Source: Pseudomonas sp. ANT_H4
Lineage (GTDB): Bacteria; Pseudomonadota; Gammaproteobacteria; Pseudomonadales; Pseudomonadaceae
Assembly (NCBI RefSeq): GCF_008369295.1
Contig: NZ_VOBG01000004.1
Span: forward strand, 62,001-126,000
Length of the DNA stretch: 64,000 bases
Direction of reading: 5' to 3'
Shown here: positions 35,433-43,397 of the stretch, piece by piece
How positions within the stretch are numbered: the first letter of the stretch is position 1
Layout: each line of letters opens with the position of its first letter
Notes under the pieces: model-generated
Seen by the model: the letters and a program-made list of their open reading frames with translations, nothing else
What the model was told of the DNA's origin: nothing
Databases searched by the model: none
Position numbers and translations under genes: made by a program

Positions 35433-36041
35433 ATGAAACACGAAATTATTGAAAAGAACGTCGGCCTGCTGATGCTGCTGATGGTGCTCGCCGTGAGCAT
35501 CGGCGGCCTGACGCAGATCGTCCCGCTGTTCTTCCAGGACGTTACCAACAAACCGGTGGAAGGCATGAAGCCCTACACCGCGCTGCAACTGGAAGGTCGC
35601 GACATCTACATCCGTGAAGGCTGCGTACAGTGCCACTCGCAGATGATCCGGCCGTTCCGTGCCGAGACCGAGCGTTATGGTCACTACTCGGTCGCCGGCG
35701 AAAGCGTCTGGGATCACCCGTTCCTGTGGGGTTCCAAGCGCACCGGGCCGGACCTGGCTCGCGTCGGCGCACGCTACTCGGACGACTGGCACCGCGCGCA
35801 CTTGTACAACCCGCGCAACGTGGTGCCGGAATCGAAGATGCCGGCCTATCCATGGCTGGTCACCGCCCAGGTCGACAACAGCCACACCGAAACCAAGCTC
35901 AAGGTCATGCGCACCCTCGGCGTGCCGTACACCGACGCGGACATCACCGCCGCCGTGGACAGCCTCAAGGGCAAGACCGAAATGGACGCACTCGTCTCCT
36001 ACCTGCAAGTGCTCGGCACTGCAATCAAGAGCAAGAGGTGA
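35433..36041 (+). CDS. ccoO: cbb3 oxidase monohaem subunit II, first copy
   Basis: A 202-residue membrane-anchored cytochrome c. One N-terminal helix ([15 protein letters not shown]) is followed by the haem c site CVQCH and an axial Met probably in ESKMPAYPW. It passes electrons from CcoP to CcoN. Lies 10 bp after ccoN. The sequence is almost the same as the second copy at 39184 except in the C-terminal third. Confidence 0.97.
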
Positions 36042-36044
36042 ACC

Positions 36045-36263
36045 ATGGGTTTTGAACTTGATACCGGAATGATCCGCGGCCTCGGCACGCTGGTGGTGGC
36101 AATTGCCTTCATCGGCCTGTCGCTATGGGTGTTCAACTCCAAGCGCAACCCGGAGTTCGCCGAGGCTTGCCTGCTGCCATTTGCCGATGAACCGTTGCCA
36201 AACACCACCGGCACCCCATCCGACGCTCACGAAGAGCCTGTAACAAGGAGCATTCGGCCATGA
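36045..36263 (+). CDS. ccoQ: cbb3 oxidase small subunit CcoQ, first copy
   Basis: A 72-residue single-span protein ([18 protein letters not shown]) with a cytoplasmic tail, which stabilises the CcoNOP complex. Longer at the C-terminus than the second copy (61 residues). Starts 3 bp after ccoO and overlaps ccoP by 4 bp, so translational coupling is likely. Confidence 0.92.
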   Translation: MGFELDTGMIRGLGTLVVAIAFIGLSLWVFNSKRNPEFAEACLLPFADEPLPNTTGTPSDAHEEPVTRSIRP

Positions 36264-37180
36264 CTACCTTCTGGAGTACATGGATCTGTGTACTGACCAT
36301 CGGCAGCCTGATCGGCCTGACCTGGCTGTTGTTTGGTACCCGCAAGGGCGAAACCAAGGGCAGCGTCGACCAGACCATGGGCCACGCCTTCGACGGGATT
36401 GAGGAGTACGACAATCCCCTGCCCCAATGGTGGTTCATGTTGTTCGCCGGGACTTTGTTGTTCGCCGTCGGCTACCTGATCCTCTATCCGGGCCTGGGCA
36501 ACTGGAAAGGCGTGTTGCCGGGCTATGAAGACGGCTGGACCCAGACCAAGGAATGGGACAAGGAAATGGCCAAGGCCGACGCCAAGTTTGGGCCTATCTT
36601 CGCCAAATTCGCAGCCATGCCCGTGGAAGAAGTCGCCAAAGACCCGCAAGCGCTGAAAATGGGCGGTCGCCTGTTTGCCTCCAACTGCGCGGTGTGCCAC
36701 GGCTCCGATGCCAAGGGCGCCTACGGCTTCCCCAACCTGGCGGACAACAACTGGCGCTGGGGCGGTTCGGCGGATGCGATCAAGCTCACCATCATGAGCG
36801 GTCGTCACGCTGCCATGCCGGCCTGGGGTGAAGTGCTGGGCGAAGACGGGGTCAAGAACGTTGCCGCCTACGTGCGTCACGATCTGGCCAAGCTGCCATT
36901 ACCTGCTGACAGCAATCTCGACATGGCGGCCGGCCAGGTGGCGTTCAGCACTACGTGCGTCGCCTGCCACGGTCCTGATGGCCATGGCGTTGAAGCCATG
37001 GGCGCGCCGAACCTGACGCAGCCAGGCGGTTTCATCTACGGCACCAGCCTGGCGCAGTTGCAACAGACGATCCGCCATGGCCGCCAGGGCCAGATGCCGG
37101 CGCAGGAAGTGCTGCAAGGCAATGACAAGGTGCATTTGCTGGCCGCGTACGTCTATAGCCTGTCTCAGAAGCAGGAGTAA
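36260..37180 (+). CDS. ccoP: cbb3 oxidase dihaem subunit III, first copy
   Basis: A 306-residue protein: an N-terminal hydrophobic region, a second helix ([20 protein letters not shown]) and two periplasmic c-type haem domains with CAVCH and CVACH. It takes electrons from soluble cytochromes c. Compared with the second copy (325 residues) it lacks a loop of about 14 residues after LLPGY. Ends directly in front of a heptamer repeat. Confidence 0.96.
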   Translation: MTTFWSTWICVLTIGSLIGLTWLLFGTRKGETKGSVDQTMGHAFDGIEEYDNPLPQWWFMLFAGTLLFAVGYLILYPGLGNWKGVLPGYEDGWTQTKEWDKEMAKADAKFGPIFAKFAAMPVEEVAKDPQALKMGGRLFASNCAVCHGSDAKGAYGFPNLADNNWRWGGSADAIKLTIMSGRHAAMPAWGEVLGEDGVKNVAAYVRHDLAKLPLPADSNLDMAAGQVAFSTTCVACHGPDGHGVEAMGAPNLTQPGGFIYGTSLAQLQQTIRHGRQGQMPAQEVLQGNDKVHLLAAYVYSLSQKQE

Positions 37181-37202
37181 GCTGCAAGCTGCAAGCTGCA
37201 AG
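37181..37202. repeat. Tandem heptamer repeat after ccoP
   Basis: Three copies of GCTGCAA follow the ccoP stop codon without a gap. An inverted counterpart, CTTGCAGCTT...AAGCTTGAAGCTTGAAG, lies at about 37278-37305. Such AAGCTGC arrays occur in other Pseudomonas intergenic regions; they may fold into a long imperfect hairpin ending the operon. Confidence 0.75.
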
Positions 37203-37741
37203 AGAAGAGCCCAAAACTTGGATCTTGCAGCTGCTTTCAACAGCCACGCCCTACACCTTCCCGCTTCAAACTTGTTGCTTGCAGCTTAAAGCTTGAAGCT
37301 TGAAGCCGCGCGACTGCGCCCTATTGTCACACCCTCCCAAAGCACAACTTCCCCCTCCTGCCATTCGGGTCTACGCTTGTTTCGACAGTGGACCGGCATT
37401 GGCCGGTCGCAGGCCGACTTGCACTCGATGGGTTAGACATTTCTGCTCTATGACAGGCGCAAAGGCTGGTAGTTACCGGCTGTCGCGCCACTGACCATTC
37501 GTCACCTGAACAGCTTGTTTACACACTCTTCGTTACAAGCACCTTCGACTCTCCTATTTTCCTGTCCACTTCATCAATTTTTCATTATGGATTTTGTCCT
37601 TACGCCAAACATGGAAAGGGCGCAGAATCTGGTTCGGAACGCCTTGACGCATGTCAGGTTGCGTTGCAATGGATCCCCGCTTTCTACATACTTGCGGCCG
37701 ATTTTTATCCTAATAAAACACCTAAACCGTGGAACCTTAGA
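37203..37741. other. Gap between the two cbb3 operons; no confident gene
   Basis: About 540 bp. The first 100 bp contain the inverted half of the heptamer array. The remainder becomes AT-richer toward ccoN and must hold the promoter of the second operon. No TTGAT-N4-ATCAA ANR box is present. Frames here lack ribosome-binding sites and recognisable similarity. Confidence 0.6.
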
Positions 37742-39184
37742 ATGAGCACAGCAATCAGTCCGACTGCTTATAACTATAAGGTAGTCCGCCAGTTCGCCAT
37801 CATGACGGTGGTCTGGGGGATCCTTGGCATGGGGCTCGGTGTCTTCATCGCCTCGCAACTGGTCTGGCCGGAGTTGAACTTCGACCTGCCATGGACGACG
37901 TTTGGACGCCTACGCCCGCTGCACACCAATCTGGTGATCTTCGCCTTCGGCGGATGTGCACTGCTTGGCACCTCCTACTATGTCGTGCAGCGAACCTGCC
38001 AGACGCGACTGATTTCCGACAGCCTCGCCGCGTTCACCTTCTGGGGATGGCAAGCGGTCATCGTCGGCGCCATCATCACCTTGCCAATGGGTTTCACCAC
38101 CACCAAGGAATACGCGGAACTGGAATGGCCCCTTGCCATTCTTCTGGCGATCGTCTGGGTGACCTACGCCATCGTGTTCTTCGGCACCATCGTCAAGCGC
38201 AAGACCAAGCACATCTATGTCGGCAACTGGTTCTACGGCGCATTTATCGTCGTGACGGCGATGCTGCACATCGTCAACCACGCGTCCCTGCCGGTGAGTT
38301 TCTTCAAGTCCTACTCGGCATACGCCGGTGCGACTGACGCGATGATCCAATGGTGGTACGGCCACAACGCCGTAGGTTTCTTCCTGACCACCGGCTTCCT
38401 GGGGATGATGTACTACTTCGTGCCCAAACAGGCCGAGCGTCCGATCTACTCCTATCGCCTGTCCATCGTGCACTTTTGGGCGCTGATCACCCTGTACATC
38501 TGGGCCGGTCCTCACCACTTGCACTACACCGCATTGCCGGATTGGGCGCAGTCCCTGGGCATGGCCATGTCGATCATCCTGCTGGCCCCAAGCTGGGGCG
38601 GCATGATCAACGGCATGATGACCCTCTCGGGCGCCTGGCATAAGCTGCGTACCGACCCGATCCTGCGCTTCCTCGTGGTGTCTTTGGCGTTCTACGGCAT
38701 GTCGACTTTCGAAGGGCCGATGATGGCCATCAAGACGGTCAACTCGCTGTCCCACTACACCGACTGGACCATCGGCCACGTACACGCCGGCGCCCTCGGT
38801 TGGGTAGCGATGATCTCCATCGGCGCGCTGTACCACATGATTCCCAAGGTCTTCGGCCGTGCGCAGATGCACAGTACTGCCCTGATCAATACGCACTTCT
38901 GGCTCGCGACCATCGGTACCGTGCTCTACATCGCCTCGATGTGGGTCAACGGCATCACCCAGGGCCTGATGTGGCGTGCAATCAACGATGACGGCACCCT
39001 CACCTACTCCTTCGTCGAAGCGCTGCAAGCCAGCCATCCTGGTTTCATCGTTCGCGCCATCGGCGGTGCATTCTTTGCCAGCGGCATGTTGTTCATGGCC
39101 TACAATGTCTGGCGCACCGTTCGCGCCTCGACCCCGGCTGAAGCTGAAGCCGCCGCTCAGATCGCTGTCGTTGGAGCTCACTGA
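37742..39184 (+). CDS. ccoN: cbb3 cytochrome oxidase subunit I, second copy (probably cbb3-1)
   Basis: A 480-residue catalytic subunit, nearly the same as the first copy through the core, with the same haem and CuB histidine segments. It differs mainly at the N-terminus, in residues ~80-170 and at the C-terminus. In P. aeruginosa the operon in this position is the constitutive cbb3-1. ATG at 37742 chosen by alignment with the first copy ([14 protein letters not shown]). Its TGA overlaps the ccoO ATG by one base. Confidence 0.97.
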   Translation: MSTAISPTAYNYKVVRQFAIMTVVWGILGMGLGVFIASQLVWPELNFDLPWTTFGRLRPLHTNLVIFAFGGCALLGTSYYVVQRTCQTRLISDSLAAFTFWGWQAVIVGAIITLPMGFTTTKEYAELEWPLAILLAIVWVTYAIVFFGTIVKRKTKHIYVGNWFYGAFIVVTAMLHIVNHASLPVSFFKSYSAYAGATDAMIQWWYGHNAVGFFLTTGFLGMMYYFVPKQAERPIYSYRLSIVHFWALITLYIWAGPHHLHYTALPDWAQSLGMAMSIILLAPSWGGMINGMMTLSGAWHKLRTDPILRFLVVSLAFYGMSTFEGPMMAIKTVNSLSHYTDWTIGHVHAGALGWVAMISIGALYHMIPKVFGRAQMHSTALINTHFWLATIGTVLYIASMWVNGITQGLMWRAINDDGTLTYSFVEALQASHPGFIVRAIGGAFFASGMLFMAYNVWRTVRASTPAEAEAAAQIAVVGAH

Positions 39185-39792
39185 TGAAGCATGAAGTAGT
39201 CGAGAAGAATATCGGCCTGCTGGCCTTCTTCATGGTTATCGCCGTGAGCATCGGCGGTCTGACCCAGATCGTTCCGCTGTTTTTCCAGGACGTAACCAAC
39301 AAACCGGTGGAAGGCATGAAGCCGCGCACCGCCCTTGAACTGGAAGGCCGAGACATTTACATCGCCAACGGTTGTGTCGGTTGCCACTCGCAGATGATCC
39401 GGCCGTTCCGCGCCGAGACTGAACGCTACGGCCACTACTCGGTCGCCGGTGAAAGCGTCTGGGACCACCCGTTCCTGTGGGGCTCCAAACGTACCGGTCC
39501 GGACCTGGCCCGTGTCGGCGGTCGTTACTCCGATGACTGGCAGCGTGCGCACTTGTACAACCCGCGCAACGTGGTGCCTGAGTCGAAAATGCCGGCGTAC
39601 CCGTTCCTCGTGGAAAGCAAGCTCGACGGCAAGGACACGGCGAAAAAAATGGAAGTCTTGCGCACCCTGGGCGTGCCTTACACCGACGAAGACATCGCCG
39701 GTGCCAAGGATGCCGTGAAGGGCAAGACCGAAATGGACGCGCTGGTGGCCTATCTGCAAGGCCTTGGCACCATTATCAAAAGCAAACGGTGA
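39184..39792 (+). CDS. ccoO: cbb3 oxidase monohaem subunit II, second copy
   Basis: A 202-residue membrane-anchored cytochrome c with haem site CVGCH (first copy CVQCH) and the same N-terminal anchor. The start codon overlaps the ccoN stop (TGATG), indicating coupled translation. Confidence 0.97.
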   Translation: MKHEVVEKNIGLLAFFMVIAVSIGGLTQIVPLFFQDVTNKPVEGMKPRTALELEGRDIYIANGCVGCHSQMIRPFRAETERYGHYSVAGESVWDHPFLWGSKRTGPDLARVGGRYSDDWQRAHLYNPRNVVPESKMPAYPFLVESKLDGKDTAKKMEVLRTLGVPYTDEDIAGAKDAVKGKTEMDALVAYLQGLGTIIKSKR

Positions 39793-39797
39793 TCTAA

Positions 39798-39983
39798 ATG
39801 GATATCGGGATGATTCGAGGCCTGGGCACCGTTGTCGTGATGGTGGCCTTTATCGGCCTGGCCTTGTGGGTGTTCAACCCCAAGCGCAAGTCAGAGTTTG
39901 AAGACGCGACCTTGCTGCCTTTCGCGGATGATCCCGAAGCCATCAAGCACGTCGAGCAAGCTTCTAGGAGTAACAAAGAATGA
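39798..39983 (+). CDS. ccoQ: cbb3 oxidase small subunit CcoQ, second copy
   Basis: A 61-residue single-span protein ([18 protein letters not shown]) that stabilises the oxidase. Overlaps ccoP by 4 bp as in the first operon. Confidence 0.92.
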   Translation: MDIGMIRGLGTVVVMVAFIGLALWVFNPKRKSEFEDATLLPFADDPEAIKHVEQASRSNKE

Positions 39984-40957
39984 CTACGTTCTGGAGTCTG
40001 TACGTCACAGTCCTCAGTCTGGGTACCATCTTCGCCCTGACCTGGCTGCTGCTGTCGACCCGCAAGGGTCAGCGCGTCGAGCAAACGGACGAGACGGTTG
40101 GCCACTCGTTCGACGGGATCGAGGAATACGACAACCCGCTGCCTAAATGGTGGTTCATGCTGTTCGTCGGCACCATCATCTTCGCCCTCGGCTACCTGGT
40201 GCTGTACCCAGGCCTGGGCAACTGGAAAGGCCTGCTGCCAGGCTACGCCTACCTCGACAATGACAAGCAAACCCCGTTCGCCAACGGCCAAAGCGGCTGG
40301 ACCGGCGTACACGAGTGGGAAAAGGAAATGGCCAGGTCGGACGCCAAGTTCGGCCCGATCTTCGCCAAGTTCGCTTCCATGCCCATTGAGGAAGTGGCCA
40401 AGGACCCGCAAGCCTTGAAGATGGGTGGCCGTCTGTTCGCCTCCAACTGCTCGGTGTGCCACGGTTCCGACGCCAAGGGTGCCTACGGTTTCCCCAACCT
40501 GACCGACGCCGACTGGCGCTGGGGCGGCGAGCCGGAAACCATCAAGACCACCATCATGGCGGGTCGCCACGCGGTGATGCCAGGTTGGGCCGAAGTCATT
40601 GGCGAGCAAGGCGTTGCAGACGTCTCCGGCTTCGTACTGACCAAGCTCGACGGCCGCAAGCTGCCGGAAGGCGCCAAGGCTGACGTAGCCAACGGTGAAA
40701 AACTGTTCGCCGCCAACTGCGTGGCCTGCCACGGCCCTGCTGGTAAAGGCACACCAGCCATGGGCGCGCCTGACCTGACTCATCCGGGCGCGTTCATCTA
40801 CGGCTCAAGCTACGCCCAACTGCAGCAGACCATCCGCTACGGCCGCCAGGGCCAGATGCCTGCCCAAGAGCAGTTGCAAGGCAACGACAAGGTGCACCTG
40901 CTGGCCGCTTACGTTTACAGCCTGTCCCATGGGGAAAAGGCCGCTGACGCCAAGTAA
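39980..40957 (+). CDS. ccoP: cbb3 oxidase dihaem subunit III, second copy
   Basis: A 325-residue dihaem cytochrome c subunit with CSVCH and CVACH sites. It carries an extra loop ([14 protein letters not shown]) after LLPGY that the first copy lacks. Last gene of the second ccoNOQP operon, ended by a strong terminator at 40972. Confidence 0.96.
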   Translation: MTTFWSLYVTVLSLGTIFALTWLLLSTRKGQRVEQTDETVGHSFDGIEEYDNPLPKWWFMLFVGTIIFALGYLVLYPGLGNWKGLLPGYAYLDNDKQTPFANGQSGWTGVHEWEKEMARSDAKFGPIFAKFASMPIEEVAKDPQALKMGGRLFASNCSVCHGSDAKGAYGFPNLTDADWRWGGEPETIKTTIMAGRHAVMPGWAEVIGEQGVADVSGFVLTKLDGRKLPEGAKADVANGEKLFAANCVACHGPAGKGTPAMGAPDLTHPGAFIYGSSYAQLQQTIRYGRQGQMPAQEQLQGNDKVHLLAAYVYSLSHGEKAADAK

Positions 40958-40971
40958 GCAAGCTGCAATAT

Positions 40972-41012
40972 AAAACGGCCCCGCCAGTGAGAATTGGCGG
41001 GGCCGTTTTTTT
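40972..41012 (+). terminator. Terminator of the second cco operon
   Basis: AAAACGGCCCCGCCA...TGGCGGGGCCGTTTTTTT, a 15-base-pair-class stem with an eight-base loop and T-run. Confidence 0.95.
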
Positions 41013-41313
41013 GGCCATTACTCTGGAACGCCATAGCCACTCAAGTTGCAAGGGTGATGTTTTTTAGCGAAGCACAGCCATGAGCAACGAGCCAATCATC
41101 CAGGATTGAGCCCTGCGCGCCCAAAAAACGTCCATACTTCACCTGTCAATTGATTCAAGTCATTTACACCATCAATTGATTTCTCCCAACGCGACCAAAG
41201 GTCGCACCCGTTCGCCAGCACTACAGGCGTATCATTGCGCCACTGCAACACCCTTATTTTGACCCCGACTGGCACGTACTGGCCGAGGCAAATCTCCACT
41301 GCCGTGGGATGCA
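41013..41313. other. Upstream region of ccoG with repeats; possible small minus-strand frame
   Basis: About 300 bp. TCAATTGATT occurs twice (41146-41155 and 41172-41181), 26 bp apart. The first overlaps TTGATTCAAGTCAT (41150-41163), which matches 8 of 10 fixed positions of the ANR/FNR box. A 72-codon minus-strand frame (41096-41314, TTG start, with VKIRVLQWRNDTPVVLANG) reads like a protein but has no good start or ribosome-binding site; I give it about a one-in-four chance of being real. Confidence 0.5.
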
Positions 41314-42732
41314 ATGATGAGCAACCAGATTCCGGTACATGACGTTACCCCGCCTGCCAAAAACTCAAGCAACTCCGTCGATCTCTACGCGTCTCGGGAG
41401 AAAATCTACACCCGTGCCTTCACCGGACTGTTTCGCAATTTGCGGATGCTCGGTGGCGCCGGGTTGTTCCTGCTTTATTTCGGCACGGTGTGGCTGAACT
41501 GGGGCGGTCATCAGGCCGTCTGGTGGAACCTGCCGGAGCGTAAATTTTTTATTTTTGGTGCGACATTCTGGCCCCAGGATTTCATTCTGCTGTCGGGTAT
41601 CCTGATTATTTCCGCGTTTGGCCTGTTCTTCATCACCGTGTACGCCGGGCGTATCTGGTGCGGTTATACCTGCCCGCAAAGCGTGTGGACCTGGATCTAC
41701 ATGTGGTGCGAAAAGGTCACCGAAGGCGACCGCAACCAGCGAATCAAGCTGGACAAGGCGCCGATGAGCGCCAATAAGTTACTGCGTAAGTTCAGCAAGC
41801 ACAGCCTGTGGCTACTCATCGGCTTTGTCACCGGCATAACCTTCGTCGGCTACTTCTCGCCGATTCGCGAGCTGGTGTTCGAGTTTTTTACCGGACAAGC
41901 CGATGGCTGGTCGTATTTCTGGGTCGGTTTCTTCACTCTCGCCACCTACGGCAACGCCGGCTGGCTACGCGAGCAAGTGTGCATTTATATGTGCCCCTAT
42001 GCGCGCTTCCAGAGTGTGATGTTCGACAAGGACACCCTGATCGTCTCCTACGATCCGCGCCGTGGCGAAAGCCGTGGCCCGCGCAAGAAAGGCATCGACT
42101 ACAAGGCCCAGGGCCTGGGGGACTGCATTGATTGCACCATGTGTGTGCAGGTCTGCCCCACTGGCATCGACATCCGCGACGGCCTGCAGGTCGAGTGCAT
42201 CGGCTGCGCGGCCTGCATAGACGCCTGCGACAACATCATGGACAAGATGGATTACCCTCGCGGGTTGATCAGCTACACCACCGAACACAACCTATCCGGG
42301 CAGAAAACCAACAAGCTGCGCCCGCGCCTGATCGGCTATGCCCTGGTGCTACTGGCGATGATCAGCCTGTTGGCCACCGCTTTTTTCATGCGTTCGCTAG
42401 TGGGTTTCGACGTCAGCAAGGACCGGGTGCTGTACCGCGAAAACGCCGAAGGGCGGATCGAGAACGTCTACAGCCTGAAAATCATGAACAAGGACCAGCG
42501 CGACCACACCTATGTGCTGGACGCCAGCGGCCTGCCGGACCTCAAGCTGCAAGGCAAACGCGAGATCAAGGTGGCTGCCGGGGAAATCTTCAGCATGCCG
42601 GTGGAACTGTCGAGCGCGCCGGAGCAAATGCCGTCCAGCACCAACGAGGTCAAGTTCATCCTCAAGGATGCCGACGATGACAGCGTCCACGTTGAAGCCA
42701 AGAGCCGATTCATCGGCCCTCAAATTCGTTAA
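41314..42732 (+). CDS. ccoG: cbb3 oxidase assembly ferredoxin-like protein
   Basis: A 472-residue inner-membrane protein (RdxA/FixG). About five membrane helices; a membrane CGYTCPQSVW motif; two ferredoxin-type [4Fe-4S] clusters near residues 270-310 (CIDCTMCVQVCP and CIGCAACIDACD); and a C-terminal periplasmic Ig-like domain. CcoG is known as a copper(II) reductase supplying Cu(I) for oxidase assembly. ATG ATG at 41314/41317; either could start. First gene of ccoGHIS. Confidence 0.95.
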   Translation: MMSNQIPVHDVTPPAKNSSNSVDLYASREKIYTRAFTGLFRNLRMLGGAGLFLLYFGTVWLNWGGHQAVWWNLPERKFFIFGATFWPQDFILLSGILIISAFGLFFITVYAGRIWCGYTCPQSVWTWIYMWCEKVTEGDRNQRIKLDKAPMSANKLLRKFSKHSLWLLIGFVTGITFVGYFSPIRELVFEFFTGQADGWSYFWVGFFTLATYGNAGWLREQVCIYMCPYARFQSVMFDKDTLIVSYDPRRGESRGPRKKGIDYKAQGLGDCIDCTMCVQVCPTGIDIRDGLQVECIGCAACIDACDNIMDKMDYPRGLISYTTEHNLSGQKTNKLRPRLIGYALVLLAMISLLATAFFMRSLVGFDVSKDRVLYRENAEGRIENVYSLKIMNKDQRDHTYVLDASGLPDLKLQGKREIKVAAGEIFSMPVELSSAPEQMPSSTNEVKFILKDADDDSVHVEAKSRFIGPQIR

Positions 42733-42746
42733 AAGAGAGCAGAACA

Positions 42747-43286
42747 ATGCCCGTAGCAACTGCCGCAAGCCCCTGGTACAAGCACCTCTGGCCCTGGATC
42801 ATCATTGGTATCCTGGCCTGCTCGGTGACCTTGACCTTGACCATGGTGACCATCGCGGTGAACAATCCGGACAACCTGGTCAACGACAACTACTACGAAG
42901 CCGGCAAAGGCATCAACCGCTCTCTGGACCGCGAACTGCTGGCCCAAACCCTGAAACTGCGCGCCACCCTGCACCTGGATGCACTGACCGGCGAAGTCGA
43001 GCTACGCCTGAGCGGCAACAGCCAGCCCGCCACCGTGGAGCTGAACCTGATTTCGCCCACCCAGCCGGAGAAGGATCGCAAGATCGTCCTGGCTCGCAGC
43101 GAAAGCGAACCGGGCCGTTACATTGGCCAAGTGACGGACAAGGTTGAAGGTCGTCGTTTTGTTGAGCTGCTGGGTATGCAGGACGGCAAGACCTGGCGCA
43201 TGTTTGAAGAGGAAGATGTCAGCCATGACAAGGACTTGATGCTCGGTGACGAACCGTTGCAGGGTGCTGAAGACCTGAAAAACTAA
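42747..43286 (+). CDS. ccoH: cbb3 oxidase assembly protein CcoH (FixH)
   Basis: A 179-residue protein with one N-terminal membrane helix (LWPWIIIGILACSVTLTLTM) and a periplasmic domain carrying the FixH hallmark NDNYYEAGKGIN. It binds the oxidase during late assembly. Starts 14 bp after ccoG. Followed by a BIME that separates it from ccoI. Confidence 0.93.
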   Translation: MPVATAASPWYKHLWPWIIIGILACSVTLTLTMVTIAVNNPDNLVNDNYYEAGKGINRSLDRELLAQTLKLRATLHLDALTGEVELRLSGNSQPATVELNLISPTQPEKDRKIVLARSESEPGRYIGQVTDKVEGRRFVELLGMQDGKTWRMFEEEDVSHDKDLMLGDEPLQGAEDLKN

Positions 43287-43301
43287 ATCCTGCGCATCGC
43301 G

Positions 43302-43367
43302 CATCGCGGGCAAGCCCGCTCCCACAGTTGATCGCGGTCAAATGTGGGAGCGGGCTTGCCCGCGATG
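43302..43367. repeat. BIME inside the ccoGHIS operon
   Basis: A perfect 25-base inverted repeat: arms 43302-43326 and 43343-43367 (CATCGCGGGCAAGCCCGCTC... and complement) with a 16-base centre. Same subtype as 33145-33221. It fills most of the ccoH-ccoI gap and could form a strong RNA hairpin within the transcript. Confidence 0.92.
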
Positions 43368-43397
43368 AGGCCCTCCCAGCCGACATAGATCCAGACC

